From an uncultured Fenollaria sp. (GTDB lineage Bacteria > Bacillota > Clostridia > Tissierellales > Peptoniphilaceae): a DNA stretch of 64,000 nucleotides. This document shows, piece by piece, positions 18,390 to 27,399 of this stretch. The notes beneath the pieces are model-generated. The model had not been told where the DNA came from. It worked only from the letters and a program-made list of their open reading frames with translations, and made no database searches. Position numbers and translations under genes: made by a program. Every line of letters begins with the position of its first letter. The stretch's first letter is position 1. The stretch covers positions 1-64,000 of the forward strand of contig NZ_CAMJVK010000001.1 of the NCBI RefSeq assembly GCF_946221515.1. Reading direction: 5' to 3'.

Positions 18390-18930
18390 TATAAAAGAAA
18401 TAATTAAAGCATTGCTATTTGCATGGGGAGATCCTCTCGATATCAAATCTATTAGCGATATATGCGAAGTAGATATTGAAGAAATTGAAAGAGCTATAGA
18501 AGAACTAAGAAGTGAAATGGATTCATCAAAGGATGGTCTAAAGATCATCAGAATGAATAGCTCTTATCAGCTTATTAGCAGAGATATATACTTTGATTAC
18601 GTTAAAAAACTACTGAGTGAAAAGCCAAAAAATAATCTAAGCAATGCATCTATCGAAACGCTATCAATAATTGCTTATAAACAACCAGTTACTAAGATGC
18701 AAATAGAAAAAATAAGATCTGTAAAGTCAGATGGTCCTGTTAACACACTGCTTGACAGAGGCTTAATAGAAGAAGTAGGCAGACTTGATACACCAGGCAA
18801 ACCAATACTTTATGGGACAAGCGATATCTTTTTAAGAAGCTTTGGCATAGAAGATTTATCTGAGCTTCCAGATATAAACATGGATATAAATATAGAAAGG
18901 CAAGACAATGGAAAAAGTGAGACTGAATAA
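18382..18930 (+). CDS. scpB: Segregation and condensation protein B
   Basis: Dimeric winged-helix partner of ScpA in condensin. Characteristic stretches are IKALLFAWGDPLDIKSI, ETLSIIAYKQPVTKMQIEKI and LIEEVGRLDTPGKPILYGTS. Start at ATG 18382 is preferred over GTG 18373 because the gggtga stretch then serves as ribosome binding site; the gene overlaps the end of scpA by 8 bases. The last 23 bases overlap rluB. Confidence 0.94.
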   Translation: MNDIKEIIKALLFAWGDPLDIKSISDICEVDIEEIERAIEELRSEMDSSKDGLKIIRMNSSYQLISRDIYFDYVKKLLSEKPKNNLSNASIETLSIIAYKQPVTKMQIEKIRSVKSDGPVNTLLDRGLIEEVGRLDTPGKPILYGTSDIFLRSFGIEDLSELPDINMDINIERQDNGKSETE

Positions 18931-19624
18931 GTTTGTAGCTGAAAATGCAGAAGTGTCTCGAAGAAGGGCAGACGAACTTATTGAAAAAAAGAGAGTAAGA
19001 GTAAATAATAAAGTGGTTGAGAAGATGCCGTTCTTCGTCGATCCAGAAAGTGATGTAGTAAAGTTAAACGGTGAAGTAGTCTCCGTGGATAAAGATAAAA
19101 AAATATACATTGCACTAAACAAACCACTTGGCTATGTAACAACGCTAAAAGATAAATATGCTAAAAACATTATATCTGATTTATATGATTACAAGATAAA
19201 AAAGAGGATTTATCCAGTGGGTAGGCTAGACGCAAACACTACAGGATTGTTACTACTTACAAACGATGGTCAATGGTCCAATGGCATCATGCATCCAAAA
19301 AACGAAATATATAAAGAATATATAGCTAAACTAGATAAGGCTCCCAATAAGAATGATCTTAACAAATTAAGAAACGGCGTCTATCTAGACGGAGTTAAGA
19401 CAGCTCCAAGCATAGTAAAAGTGCTAAATGTATATGATGACAGCTCCTTAGTATCTATATCAATATGCGAAGGAAGAAACCATCAAGTTAGAAATATGTT
19501 TAAAGTCTTAGGATATAAGGTCCTTATGCTTAAAAGAGTTAAGATAGGCACTCTAGAATTAGGCCAACTAAAGGTCGGAGAATTCAGAAGATTATCAAAG
19601 GAAGAAGTTGAATCTTTTAGATGA
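18908..19624 (+). CDS. rluB: Pseudouridine synthase, RluB/RsuA family
   Basis: Isomerises a uridine in rRNA (23S U2605 for RluB-type enzymes). An S4 domain (1-60, RLNKFVAENAEVSRRRADEL) precedes the catalytic domain with ALNKPLGYVTTLKD, the Asp-containing catalytic motif GRLDANTTGLLLLTNDG, and GRNHQVRNMFKVLGYKV. 238 residues is typical. Location right after scpAB is the conserved Firmicutes order. Exact target uridine is inferred from family and context. Confidence 0.92.
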   Translation: MEKVRLNKFVAENAEVSRRRADELIEKKRVRVNNKVVEKMPFFVDPESDVVKLNGEVVSVDKDKKIYIALNKPLGYVTTLKDKYAKNIISDLYDYKIKKRIYPVGRLDANTTGLLLLTNDGQWSNGIMHPKNEIYKEYIAKLDKAPNKNDLNKLRNGVYLDGVKTAPSIVKVLNVYDDSSLVSISICEGRNHQVRNMFKVLGYKVLMLKRVKIGTLELGQLKVGEFRRLSKEEVESFR

Positions 19625-20214
19625 AATATAAATTCTTAAATAACACTAATCATTTTATTGATTACTTATTAAAAACTTTTCTTAAAGAAAAGAAGATACT
19701 TGTTGACATGACTTGTGGCAATGGTTACGACAGCTTAAGAGTTTTGAAAAACGCGCCAAATTATGAAAAGCTATATCTTTATGATATACAAACAAAAGCT
19801 ATGGAAAATACAAGATCTCTATTAGAGTCTTACTCATATAAGAATTGTATCTATTTAAATAAAAGCCATGATGATTTATCGGATATAAGAGAAAATATTG
19901 ACTTTGCTATATATAACCTAGGTTATTTACCTGGAGCTGATAAAAATCTAGTAACGAGACTATATACTACTATGAGTTCTATAAAGCAGCTATTAGTAAG
20001 ACTTAACTATGGCGCAATCATTATGATAACTACATATCCTGGCCACGAAGAAGGTAGCTTAGAAGATGGTAAAATTTATAATTATTTAAAAAGTTTAGAT
20101 CAAAAAATATTTAATGTTATCAAATTAGAGTTTATTAACCAAAAGAATAAACCATGTAAAACATATATTTTAGAGAAGAGGAGTGAAGATGATGGAGAAA
20201 AATCTAATTTATAG
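19621..20214 (+). CDS. mnmM: Class I SAM methyltransferase, MnmM/YtqB family
   Basis: Homologues complete the 5-methylaminomethyl modification of tRNA wobble uridine in bacteria lacking the MnmC methylase domain. The SAM loop DMTCGNGYDSLRVL is near residue 29, followed by the family-specific YNLGYLPGADK. The protein is 197 residues. Start overlaps the rluB stop (ATGA). The specific tRNA function is inferred from family membership. Confidence 0.82.
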   Translation: MKYKFLNNTNHFIDYLLKTFLKEKKILVDMTCGNGYDSLRVLKNAPNYEKLYLYDIQTKAMENTRSLLESYSYKNCIYLNKSHDDLSDIRENIDFAIYNLGYLPGADKNLVTRLYTTMSSIKQLLVRLNYGAIIMITTYPGHEEGSLEDGKIYNYLKSLDQKIFNVIKLEFINQKNKPCKTYILEKRSEDDGEKSNL

Positions 20215-21058
20215 AATTGAACAAAACAAAAAGCAATTTAGTAAGGGTCAAAGGTTAATTGCTGACTATATTCTCAACAATTTTCACAAATCGACCTTTC
20301 AAACAGCTCAAAAACTTGCTATGGAACTTGGCTTAAGTGAGTCAACAGTAGTAAGATTCGCAACATTACTTGGTTACGATGGATACAAAGAATTGAAAGA
20401 TGATATACACGAGCTAGCCAAAATAAGTCTTTCAAACATTGACAGAATTAAGCTTAGAGAGATAACAACTATGGATGAGCTAGTTGAATCGTGTTTAGCA
20501 ACTGACGCTCATGACGTAAAGAGATTAAAAAATGATCTTGACAAAGAAAAGCTATATGAAGGTATAGATATTTTAAATAATAGTAGAAAAATTTTTGTAC
20601 TAGGCTTAAGAACCTCTTCATTTTTAGCAAATTATTTTTGCTTTTATTTGAAATTAATGGGCAAAGATGCGATTATCATTAATTCTGACGATGATATAGT
20701 ATTTGAGAGCATGCTACACATGAATGAAGAAGATACATTCTTTTGTATAAGCTATCCAAGATATTCTAAAAAATCGGTAAGTATATTGAAATACGCAAAA
20801 TCAAAGGGAAGTAAGGTTATATCTCTTACAGACAACACAAACACTACCATTGCTAAGAACAGCGACCTAGTTTTGATTGCCAAAAACGATATAATTCTAT
20901 TTATCGACTCCTTTGTTGCTCCACTATCTTTGATAAATATCATTATAGCTGGACTTAGCTTTAAAAATTTAGATTCAACACAAGATTATCTAACAGAAAT
21001 GGAAAGGATTTATAAGTCATACGACATATACGATTTTGATCCTTATGAAGATAAATAA
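20189..21058 (+). CDS. MurR/RpiR-family transcriptional regulator
   Basis: An N-terminal helix-turn-helix (about residues 30-60, TAQKLAMELGLSESTVVRFA) is joined to a sugar-isomerase (SIS) domain (about 110-250, with FVLGLRTSSFLANYF and SKGSKVISLTDN). Such proteins sense phosphosugars. No sugar transport or catabolic genes are nearby, so the ligand is unknown. The ATG at 20189 follows AAGAGGAG (20176-20183); a GTG at 20183 is less likely because it overlaps that site. The start overlaps mnmM. Confidence 0.9.
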   Translation: MMEKNLIYRIEQNKKQFSKGQRLIADYILNNFHKSTFQTAQKLAMELGLSESTVVRFATLLGYDGYKELKDDIHELAKISLSNIDRIKLREITTMDELVESCLATDAHDVKRLKNDLDKEKLYEGIDILNNSRKIFVLGLRTSSFLANYFCFYLKLMGKDAIIINSDDDIVFESMLHMNEEDTFFCISYPRYSKKSVSILKYAKSKGSKVISLTDNTNTTIAKNSDLVLIAKNDIILFIDSFVAPLSLINIIIAGLSFKNLDSTQDYLTEMERIYKSYDIYDFDPYEDK

Positions 21059-22290
21059 TGAATAAAGTATATGATGTAGCTATAGTTGGCGCAGGAGCTG
21101 CAGGTCTTTTTACTGCTGTTCACTGTGCTAAACGCGGCAAAAGCGTAATATTATATGATAAAAATAAATACCCTGGAAGAAAGCTAAGAATAACTGGCAA
21201 GGGCAGATGCAATATTTGTAATTACTCTGACAATGACAATATACTTAAAAATATTGTACACAACGAAAAATTTATGTATAGCTCATTAAATAATTATTCG
21301 GCTAATGATCTTATTAAATTTTTTAATGATAATGGCGTAAAAACTAAAGTTGAAAGAGGCAATAGAGTATTCCCTCAGTCAGATGACGCCATGGAAATAA
21401 TTGAATTGTTTAAGAAGCTTATAAAGGACTTGAATATAGAATTTAAAAATGAAAGCACAGTTAAAGATTTAGAAAAAAATGAAGATTTATTTAAAATAGT
21501 CTCTAATTCTGGAGTAGATTATGCAAAAAACCTTGTAATTGCATGTGGAGGAATGAGCTATAAAGTAACTGGTTCTAATGGCGATGGCTATAAACTAGCG
21601 CAAAAGTTTGGACATAGCATAAAGCCAATAAAAGCCTCACTTGTTGCAATGAATACAAGTTTAAGTAAAGAGGATAGACTTGAGCTTATGGGACTATCAC
21701 TTAGAAATGTAGAAGTAATATTCATAAATCAAAAGAAAAAGACTATATTTACTGAATTTGGAGAGATGCTCTTTACTCACTTTGGTATATCTGGCCCAAT
21801 AATACTGAGCGCTTCGTCATATATGAAAGATGATGAAGATTATACTATCTATTTAGATTTAAAACCTGCACTAAGTGAAGAACAGCTCGATAATAAGCTT
21901 CTAATGCTATTTGAAGAAGAACATCTTAAATCCATTGGCAAGGTACTAGAGAATCTTCTTCCAAAAAAGTTAATAAATATATTTCTAAAAGCTATTGACT
22001 TAGACTATTATAAAAAGGCATGCGATATTACAAAACTTGAAAGAACTGCTATTATCAATAATCTTAAACACTTCAATCTTAAGTATGACTCTTTAAGAGA
22101 TATAGATGAAGCGATAATCACTGCAGGCGGAGTTAATGTAAAAGAAATTGATCCTAAGACTATGGAGTCAAAATTAGTAAATAAGCTATATATAGTTGGT
22201 GAAGTTTTAGATATAGACGCCTTAACTGGTGGATATAACTTACAAATAGCATTTTCAACAGCTTATCAAGCAGCAATGAGCATTGAGTAG
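21058..22290 (+). CDS. HI0933/YhiN-family FAD-dependent oxidoreductase
   Basis: Flavoprotein with an N-terminal dinucleotide-binding motif VAIVGAGAAGLFTAVHCAKR and the family hallmark GRKLRITGKGRCNICN. The C-terminal FAD motif is ALTGGYNLQIAFSTAY. BaiN of bile-acid-metabolising Clostridia belongs to this family, but most members, probably including this one, have no defined substrate. 410 residues, intact. Located before the aroH-cmk fusion in the same run. Confidence 0.9.
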   Translation: MNKVYDVAIVGAGAAGLFTAVHCAKRGKSVILYDKNKYPGRKLRITGKGRCNICNYSDNDNILKNIVHNEKFMYSSLNNYSANDLIKFFNDNGVKTKVERGNRVFPQSDDAMEIIELFKKLIKDLNIEFKNESTVKDLEKNEDLFKIVSNSGVDYAKNLVIACGGMSYKVTGSNGDGYKLAQKFGHSIKPIKASLVAMNTSLSKEDRLELMGLSLRNVEVIFINQKKKTIFTEFGEMLFTHFGISGPIILSASSYMKDDEDYTIYLDLKPALSEEQLDNKLLMLFEEEHLKSIGKVLENLLPKKLINIFLKAIDLDYYKKACDITKLERTAIINNLKHFNLKYDSLRDIDEAIITAGGVNVKEIDPKTMESKLVNKLYIVGEVLDIDALTGGYNLQIAFSTAYQAAMSIE

Positions 22291-22298
22291 GTGATGTT

Positions 22299-23297
22299 GT
22301 GGTAGTAATTAGAGGAGCAGTAGATGCTCAAAATACGGCAAGTTCAATAATTAATCAAAGCAAAATTTTATTAGAAGAGATAATAAACGTAAATAATTTA
22401 GATAAAAAAGAGATTAAATGCGTTTTATTTACTGTAACTCAAGACTTAGACAAGGCATATCCAGCTCTTGCAGCTAGATATATTGGCCTAAATGATACAG
22501 CTTTGATATGTATAAACGAAATGCTTGTAGAAGGACAGATGCTAGGTGTTATTAGACTAAGCGTATTTTATAATGATGACATTGAAAAAAAAGATGTATA
22601 TATAGGTAAAACGCAAAGCTTAAGAAAGGATAAATATATGAGTAATAATATAAAAGTGGCTATAGATGGACCAACAAGTGCTGGCAAAAGCACTATAGCT
22701 AAGCTATTAGCAGAAAAACTTAAGATTAATTATGTAGATACTGGTTCAATGTATAGAGCACTAACACTAAAGGTTTTAAACAATAATATTGATCCTAAAT
22801 CTGAAGAAGATGTTGTGGCCTTAGCTGAAAAAACTAAGATAGATTATTTTGAAAACCATATCTTCCTAGATGGGCTTTGTGTTGATGACAAGATAAGAAA
22901 CGAGCGTATCGATAAAAACGTTTCCTACGTTTGTCAGTATAGAGATGTAAGAAAAAGACTAGTAAGTTTGCAACGAGAGATAGCTTCTAAATCATCTGTG
23001 ATTATGGATGGACGTGATATAGGCACAGTTGTTTTAAAGGATGCCGACTACAAGTTCTTTTTAACAGCTTCGGCAGACGTAAGAGCCAAAAGAAGATACA
23101 AAGAATACTTGGAAAAAGGTTTAGACGTTAATTTTGATGACATCAAAAAGGACCTTATCCTTAGAGATGACTACGACTCACATAGGGAAGTAGATCCACT
23201 TGTAAAAGCAAGTGACGCTATAGAAGTAAATACAGATGATAAAAACATCGAAGAAACAGTTGAGCTTATGCTTTCTTATATAAATGGAGATAAATAA
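22299..23297 (+). CDS. cmk: AroH-type chorismate mutase fused to cytidylate kinase
   Basis: Residues 1-112 match the BsCM/AroH fold: IRGAVDAQNTAS, then PALAARYIGLNDTALICINE, VIRLSVFYN and DVYIGKTQSLR. Residues aligned by eye with the Bacillus active site are R5, R60, C71, E74, R86, Y101 and R108, all kept, so the mutase (chorismate to prephenate) could be active. Residues 118-332 are CMP kinase with Walker A GPTSAGKST, DTGSMYRA, DGRDIGTVV and RRYKEYLEKG. An internal ATG at 22638 has AAAGGA seven bases upstream, so kinase alone may also be made. This looks like two neighbouring genes joined by stop-codon loss. plsC and ispH follow. Confidence 0.92.
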   Translation: MVVIRGAVDAQNTASSIINQSKILLEEIINVNNLDKKEIKCVLFTVTQDLDKAYPALAARYIGLNDTALICINEMLVEGQMLGVIRLSVFYNDDIEKKDVYIGKTQSLRKDKYMSNNIKVAIDGPTSAGKSTIAKLLAEKLKINYVDTGSMYRALTLKVLNNNIDPKSEEDVVALAEKTKIDYFENHIFLDGLCVDDKIRNERIDKNVSYVCQYRDVRKRLVSLQREIASKSSVIMDGRDIGTVVLKDADYKFFLTASADVRAKRRYKEYLEKGLDVNFDDIKKDLILRDDYDSHREVDPLVKASDAIEVNTDDKNIEETVELMLSYINGDK

Positions 23298-23845
23298 TGT
23301 ATAGAGTCATTAGATTTGTTGGAATAATAATTTGCAGAATATTATTCAGATTTGAAATAAAAGGCAAGGAAAATTTAAAACAAGATATAAATTTTATAGT
23401 CGCAGGCAATCATAGATCAAACTGGGACCCCATATTTGTAGCGATGAATTTAGGTACAAACGTAGCTTTCTTCGCAAAAAAAGAACTTTACGAAAACCCA
23501 TTTACAAGGTTTATACTTAATAAATCGAACGCTATAAAAGTAGATAGGGAAAAAGCAGATATCAAAGCCATAAAAGATGTTATGAGAACACTTAAGAATG
23601 GCAATAATTTAATTTTCTTTCCAGAAGGCACTAGAAATGTAGATGGAACAGCAAAGGCAAAAGATGGCATACACTTGATTGCAAAAAGAACTGGCACAAA
23701 CATAGTACCTTGCCATATTGAATCGAGCTACAAAATTTTTTCTAAAGTTAAAATGACTTTTGGCGAAATAATTGATGTAGACGAATTTGAGAAGCTAGAA
23801 GGAGATTTCTCCGAAAACTTAATGGATAGGATAGCGTCATTATAA
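23297..23845 (+). CDS. plsC: 1-acyl-sn-glycerol-3-phosphate acyltransferase
   Basis: Membrane-associated acyltransferase making phosphatidic acid, the substrate of CdsA. The catalytic HxxxxD motif is in NHRSNWDPIF (near residue 38), with AFFAKKELY, and the substrate motif FFPEGTRN near 111. The 182-residue length is on the short side but complete. It overlaps cmk and ispH-rpsA by one base on each side, matching the known cmk-plsC-ispH-rpsA cluster. Confidence 0.93.
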   Translation: MYRVIRFVGIIICRILFRFEIKGKENLKQDINFIVAGNHRSNWDPIFVAMNLGTNVAFFAKKELYENPFTRFILNKSNAIKVDREKADIKAIKDVMRTLKNGNNLIFFPEGTRNVDGTAKAKDGIHLIAKRTGTNIVPCHIESSYKIFSKVKMTFGEIIDVDEFEKLEGDFSENLMDRIASL

Positions 23846-25962
23846 TGAAGATATATTTAGCAAAGTACTACGGCTTTTGTTCAGGTGTTAGATTGGCCGT
23901 AAAAAAAGCAAATGAGTTTTTAGAAGAAAACAAAGAAGCGGAAATAGTTGGTGACTTAATTCACAATCAAACAGTTATCGATGATTTTACTAGACGTGGG
24001 CTAAAAAAAATTGATGATTATAAAAAAATATTTTCAAATAATATAATCATACGCGCGCATGGTGAAACCATTGAAAACACTAAGCTCCTAGAGGATAATC
24101 ATAAAAATATTTGCGATACAACTTGTATAAAAGTAAAAAATATTCACGAATTAGTGGAAAAATATTCAAATATAGGTTATAATGTTATTATAGCGGGTGA
24201 TAAAGAACATCCAGAAGTAAAAGCTATAGTTTCTCATTCTAAAACAGAAGCAATCGTCATTAAGGATTTAGATGAAGCTAAAAAAATTATTGGCTTAAAT
24301 CATGTTGCATTCTTTGCACAATCAACATTCATTCATGATAAATTTGATAAGATGTCAAAGTGCTTAGAAGAACATAATGAGGATGTGCTTGTATTTAACA
24401 CTATATGCAATGCTACTGAAAACAGACAGAAGGCTGTTAGGGAGCTTGCAAATAAAGTAGATATGGTTTTAGTCTTTGGATCAAATTTCAGTTCAAATAC
24501 TAAAAAATTGTATGAGATTTCGAAAACTATTAATCCTAAAACATATTTACTTGAAAATATTCATGAGCTGGACATGAGTTTAATAAAACCAGATTATAAT
24601 ATTGGTATTACAGCAGGTGCTTCGGTGCCTGATGATATAATTAAGGAGGCAATTAAAGTAATGGAAAATTTAAACCACGATGAAACAATGAAAAAGGAGG
24701 ATGCTAAAGAAACAAAAAAAGATGAAATGATTAAAGCTATTGATGATTCTTTCAAGAGAATATCAAGAGGCGAAATCATTGAAGGTGAAGTTCTTTATGT
24801 AACTGACAACGATGTTAGTGTTAACATCAACTTTAGAAGCGACGGTATAATCAAAAAAGAAGACCTAGCTGAAGAAGATGTTAATCCAAAGGATCTATAT
24901 AAACAAGGCGATAAGATCAAAGTTTATGTAGTTAAGATTGACGATGGAGAAGGTAACGTAGTTCTATCAACTAAGAAGTTGAAAGAAATGGAAGTTTGGG
25001 AAAAGATTGAAGAAGTTAAGGAAAATGACGAAGTAGTTTCTGTAAAAGTTAAATCTGTCACTAAAGGTGGCTTGATTGTTAACTATAGCGGAATCCAAGG
25101 ATTTATACCAGCTTCATTAGTATCAGTTAGATATAAAGAAAACCTTGAAGAATTTGTTGGACAAAATCTAGACGTTGTAATTATCGATGTTGATATAAAT
25201 AAAAGAAGATTAGTATTCTCTAGAAAAGCTGTTGAAAAGAAAGAGCTTGATAAGAAGAGAGAAGAAGCTTGGGAAAACATCAAAGAAGGAGAAATAGTCA
25301 AAGGTATAGTAGCTAGAATCGTTGATTATGGTGCTTTCATTGACCTAGGCGGAATCGATGGCTTAGTTCACATCACAGACCTTACATGGGGCAGAATTAG
25401 AAATCCTAAGGAAGTTTTAAAACAAGGTGAAGAAATTGAAGTTAAAGTTTTATCAGTAGATAAAGAAAGAAATAGAATTTCACTTGGATTAAAACAAACA
25501 GTGCCTGAACCATGGACATTATTTACAGAAAAATACCACGAAGGCGATGTTGTTGAAGTAGAAGTTGTTAATATTGAATCATACGGTGCTTTCGTTAGAA
25601 TTATGGAAGGCGTAGATGCTTTACTACACGTTTCACAAATTTCTCATAAGAGAGTTAATGATCCAAAGGACGTATTAAAAGTTGGCGATCGCTTCGAAGT
25701 TATGATTACTGAAATTCATGAAGACAAGAAGGTTAGCGTATCTAAGAGAAGACTTGAAGAACCAGTAGAAGAAGAACAAGAATACGAAGAAGAAGCTCCA
25801 GCAGCTGAAGAAGTTCATGAAGAAGAAAAACCTGAAGTTGAAGAAAAAGAAGTAAAGGAAGCTGAAGTAAAAGAATTACCTGTACAAAATGATGACTTAT
25901 CAGAAGATATGGGTGCGTTATTTAAAAATGCAATAGAAAATTCTGAATCAGAAGAACAATAA
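23845..25962 (+). CDS. ispH: IspH (HMBPP reductase) fused to ribosomal protein S1-like domains
   Basis: Residues 1-275 are IspH, the last MEP-pathway enzyme, with the three cluster cysteines in YGFCSGVRLAV, ICDTTC and FNTICNATENRQ. Residues 308-635 hold four S1 RNA-binding repeats (for example GLIVNYSGIQGFIPASLVS, GIVARIVDYGAFIDLGGIDG), ending in a Glu-rich tail. IspH-S1 fusions are known in Clostridia. A perfect AAGGAGG (24643-24649) lies 11 bases before an in-frame ATG at 24661, so the S1 part may also be made separately. The S1 half has a codon pattern more like rpsB and tsf than the IspH half. Confidence 0.95.
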   Translation: MKIYLAKYYGFCSGVRLAVKKANEFLEENKEAEIVGDLIHNQTVIDDFTRRGLKKIDDYKKIFSNNIIIRAHGETIENTKLLEDNHKNICDTTCIKVKNIHELVEKYSNIGYNVIIAGDKEHPEVKAIVSHSKTEAIVIKDLDEAKKIIGLNHVAFFAQSTFIHDKFDKMSKCLEEHNEDVLVFNTICNATENRQKAVRELANKVDMVLVFGSNFSSNTKKLYEISKTINPKTYLLENIHELDMSLIKPDYNIGITAGASVPDDIIKEAIKVMENLNHDETMKKEDAKETKKDEMIKAIDDSFKRISRGEIIEGEVLYVTDNDVSVNINFRSDGIIKKEDLAEEDVNPKDLYKQGDKIKVYVVKIDDGEGNVVLSTKKLKEMEVWEKIEEVKENDEVVSVKVKSVTKGGLIVNYSGIQGFIPASLVSVRYKENLEEFVGQNLDVVIIDVDINKRRLVFSRKAVEKKELDKKREEAWENIKEGEIVKGIVARIVDYGAFIDLGGIDGLVHITDLTWGRIRNPKEVLKQGEEIEVKVLSVDKERNRISLGLKQTVPEPWTLFTEKYHEGDVVEVEVVNIESYGAFVRIMEGVDALLHVSQISHKRVNDPKDVLKVGDRFEVMITEIHEDKKVSVSKRRLEEPVEEEQEYEEEAPAAEEVHEEEKPEVEEKEVKEAEVKELPVQNDDLSEDMGALFKNAIENSESEEQ

Positions 25963-25974
25963 TAATTGATTTTT

Positions 25975-25998
25975 AAAGGCACGCCTAGGCGTGCCTTT
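25975..25998 (+). terminator. Hairpin after ispH-S1
   Basis: Perfect 10-bp inverted repeat aaaggcacgc (25975-25984) / gcgtgccttt (25989-25998) with loop ctag. The T run is poor (ttt then aatta), so termination may be partial and miaB may be reached by readthrough. Confidence 0.6.
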
Positions 25999-26022
25999 AA
26001 TTAGTTAGGAGTAAGACATATA

Positions 26023-27399
26023 TTGAATAGTATAAAAAAATATATCGATGATTATCAAAGTAAATATAAAAAATCACCAAGCTTTATGATTAAAACCTAT
26101 GGCTGTCAGATGAACGAGCGTGACAGCGAGTCTATAAGCTGGATACTATCTAATCTTGGCTTTGTAGAGACAGATGATATGATTGAATCTGACATAGTTA
26201 TATTCAATACATGCGCTGTAAGGCAAAATGCAGAGAATAAACTATTAGGCAACTTAGGCGACTTAAAACACCTAATGGAAGCAAATAATTTAAAAAAGAT
26301 CATTATGGTTTGCGGCTGTGTTATGGAGATTGATTCTTCAAGAGAATTTCTAGAGGAAAAATTCAAACACGTAGATATCATATTTGGAACTAATTCCATT
26401 GCCATTTTAGAAGATTTGCTTGAAGAACATCTATCTACAAAAAAACAGGTTATCAATATTGATAAAATCAATCTAAAGACAAGAGAAAAGATTGGTCAAA
26501 ACAGAAGATATAATTTCAAATCTTATGTCAATATTATGTATGGCTGCGATAATTTTTGTACATATTGCATTGTACCATACACTAGAGGCAGGGAAGTATC
26601 AAGAGAGGCAAAGGATATAATAGCAGAGATTAAGCATCTTGTTGATGGCGGCGTAAAAGAAGTGACGCTACTTGGTCAAAATGTTAACTCATATGGAAAA
26701 ACATTAGAGCCTCAAATTTCATTTACTGAGCTTATCTATAAGATTGCTGATATCGATGGACTTGAGAGAATTAGGTTTATGACATCTCATCCTAAGGATA
26801 TATCCAAAGAGCTTATATATGCTTTTGATGAGATAGATAAACTTATGCCGTTCTTGCACATACCAGTGCAATCAGGTTCAAATAGAATACTTAAGCTTAT
26901 GAATAGAAAATACACTAGAGAAGATTATCTAGAAAAGATAGAGCTTATTAAATCCTTAAAACGTGATATTGCCTTATCTACAGACCTCATAGTAGGCTTT
27001 CCAGACGAAAGTGATAGGGATTTTGAAGATACGATTGATCTAGTTAAAACAGTTGGATATGATCAAGCGTTTACCTTTATATATTCAATAAGACCAGGTA
27101 CTCTTGCTGCTAAGATGCAAAATCAAATTCCTGATGATATTAAAAACGCTAGATTACAAAAACTTATTGATGTACAAAACGATATTAGCTTAGAAAAGAA
27201 CAAGAAATACCTAGGTAAAACACTAAATGTATTAGTAGAAGGAAAATCTTCAAAAGATGAAAATTTCTACTCAGGTAGATCCGAAGAGTTTAAATTAGTA
27301 AACTTTAAAGCAAATGAAGAAGACATTGGCAATATTGTTAAAGTAAAAATAAATGATGTTAAATCATTTTCTATGAATGGTGAGAAAGTTGAAGATTGA
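26023..27399 (+). CDS. miaB: tRNA-2-methylthio-N6-dimethylallyladenosine synthase
   Basis: Radical-SAM methylthiotransferase acting on i6A37 of tRNA, after the MiaA reaction. The N-terminal cluster domain has TYGCQMNERDSE and two further Cys (NTCAVRQNAE, VCGCVME). The radical SAM motif is CDNFCTYCIVPYTRGRE, and a C-terminal TRAM domain starts at about 390. 458 residues. The start is a TTG with AGGAG at 26007-26011. miaA lies 4.5 kb downstream in the same run. Confidence 0.95.
   Translation: MNSIKKYIDDYQSKYKKSPSFMIKTYGCQMNERDSESISWILSNLGFVETDDMIESDIVIFNTCAVRQNAENKLLGNLGDLKHLMEANNLKKIIMVCGCVMEIDSSREFLEEKFKHVDIIFGTNSIAILEDLLEEHLSTKKQVINIDKINLKTREKIGQNRRYNFKSYVNIMYGCDNFCTYCIVPYTRGREVSREAKDIIAEIKHLVDGGVKEVTLLGQNVNSYGKTLEPQISFTELIYKIADIDGLERIRFMTSHPKDISKELIYAFDEIDKLMPFLHIPVQSGSNRILKLMNRKYTREDYLEKIELIKSLKRDIALSTDLIVGFPDESDRDFEDTIDLVKTVGYDQAFTFIYSIRPGTLAAKMQNQIPDDIKNARLQKLIDVQNDISLEKNKKYLGKTLNVLVEGKSSKDENFYSGRSEEFKLVNFKANEEDIGNIVKVKINDVKSFSMNGEKVED

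Noticed and set aside
18361..18400. GTG 18373 as the scpB start
   Set aside because: It would overlap scpA further and consume the gggtga stretch that serves as ribosome binding site for ATG 18382.
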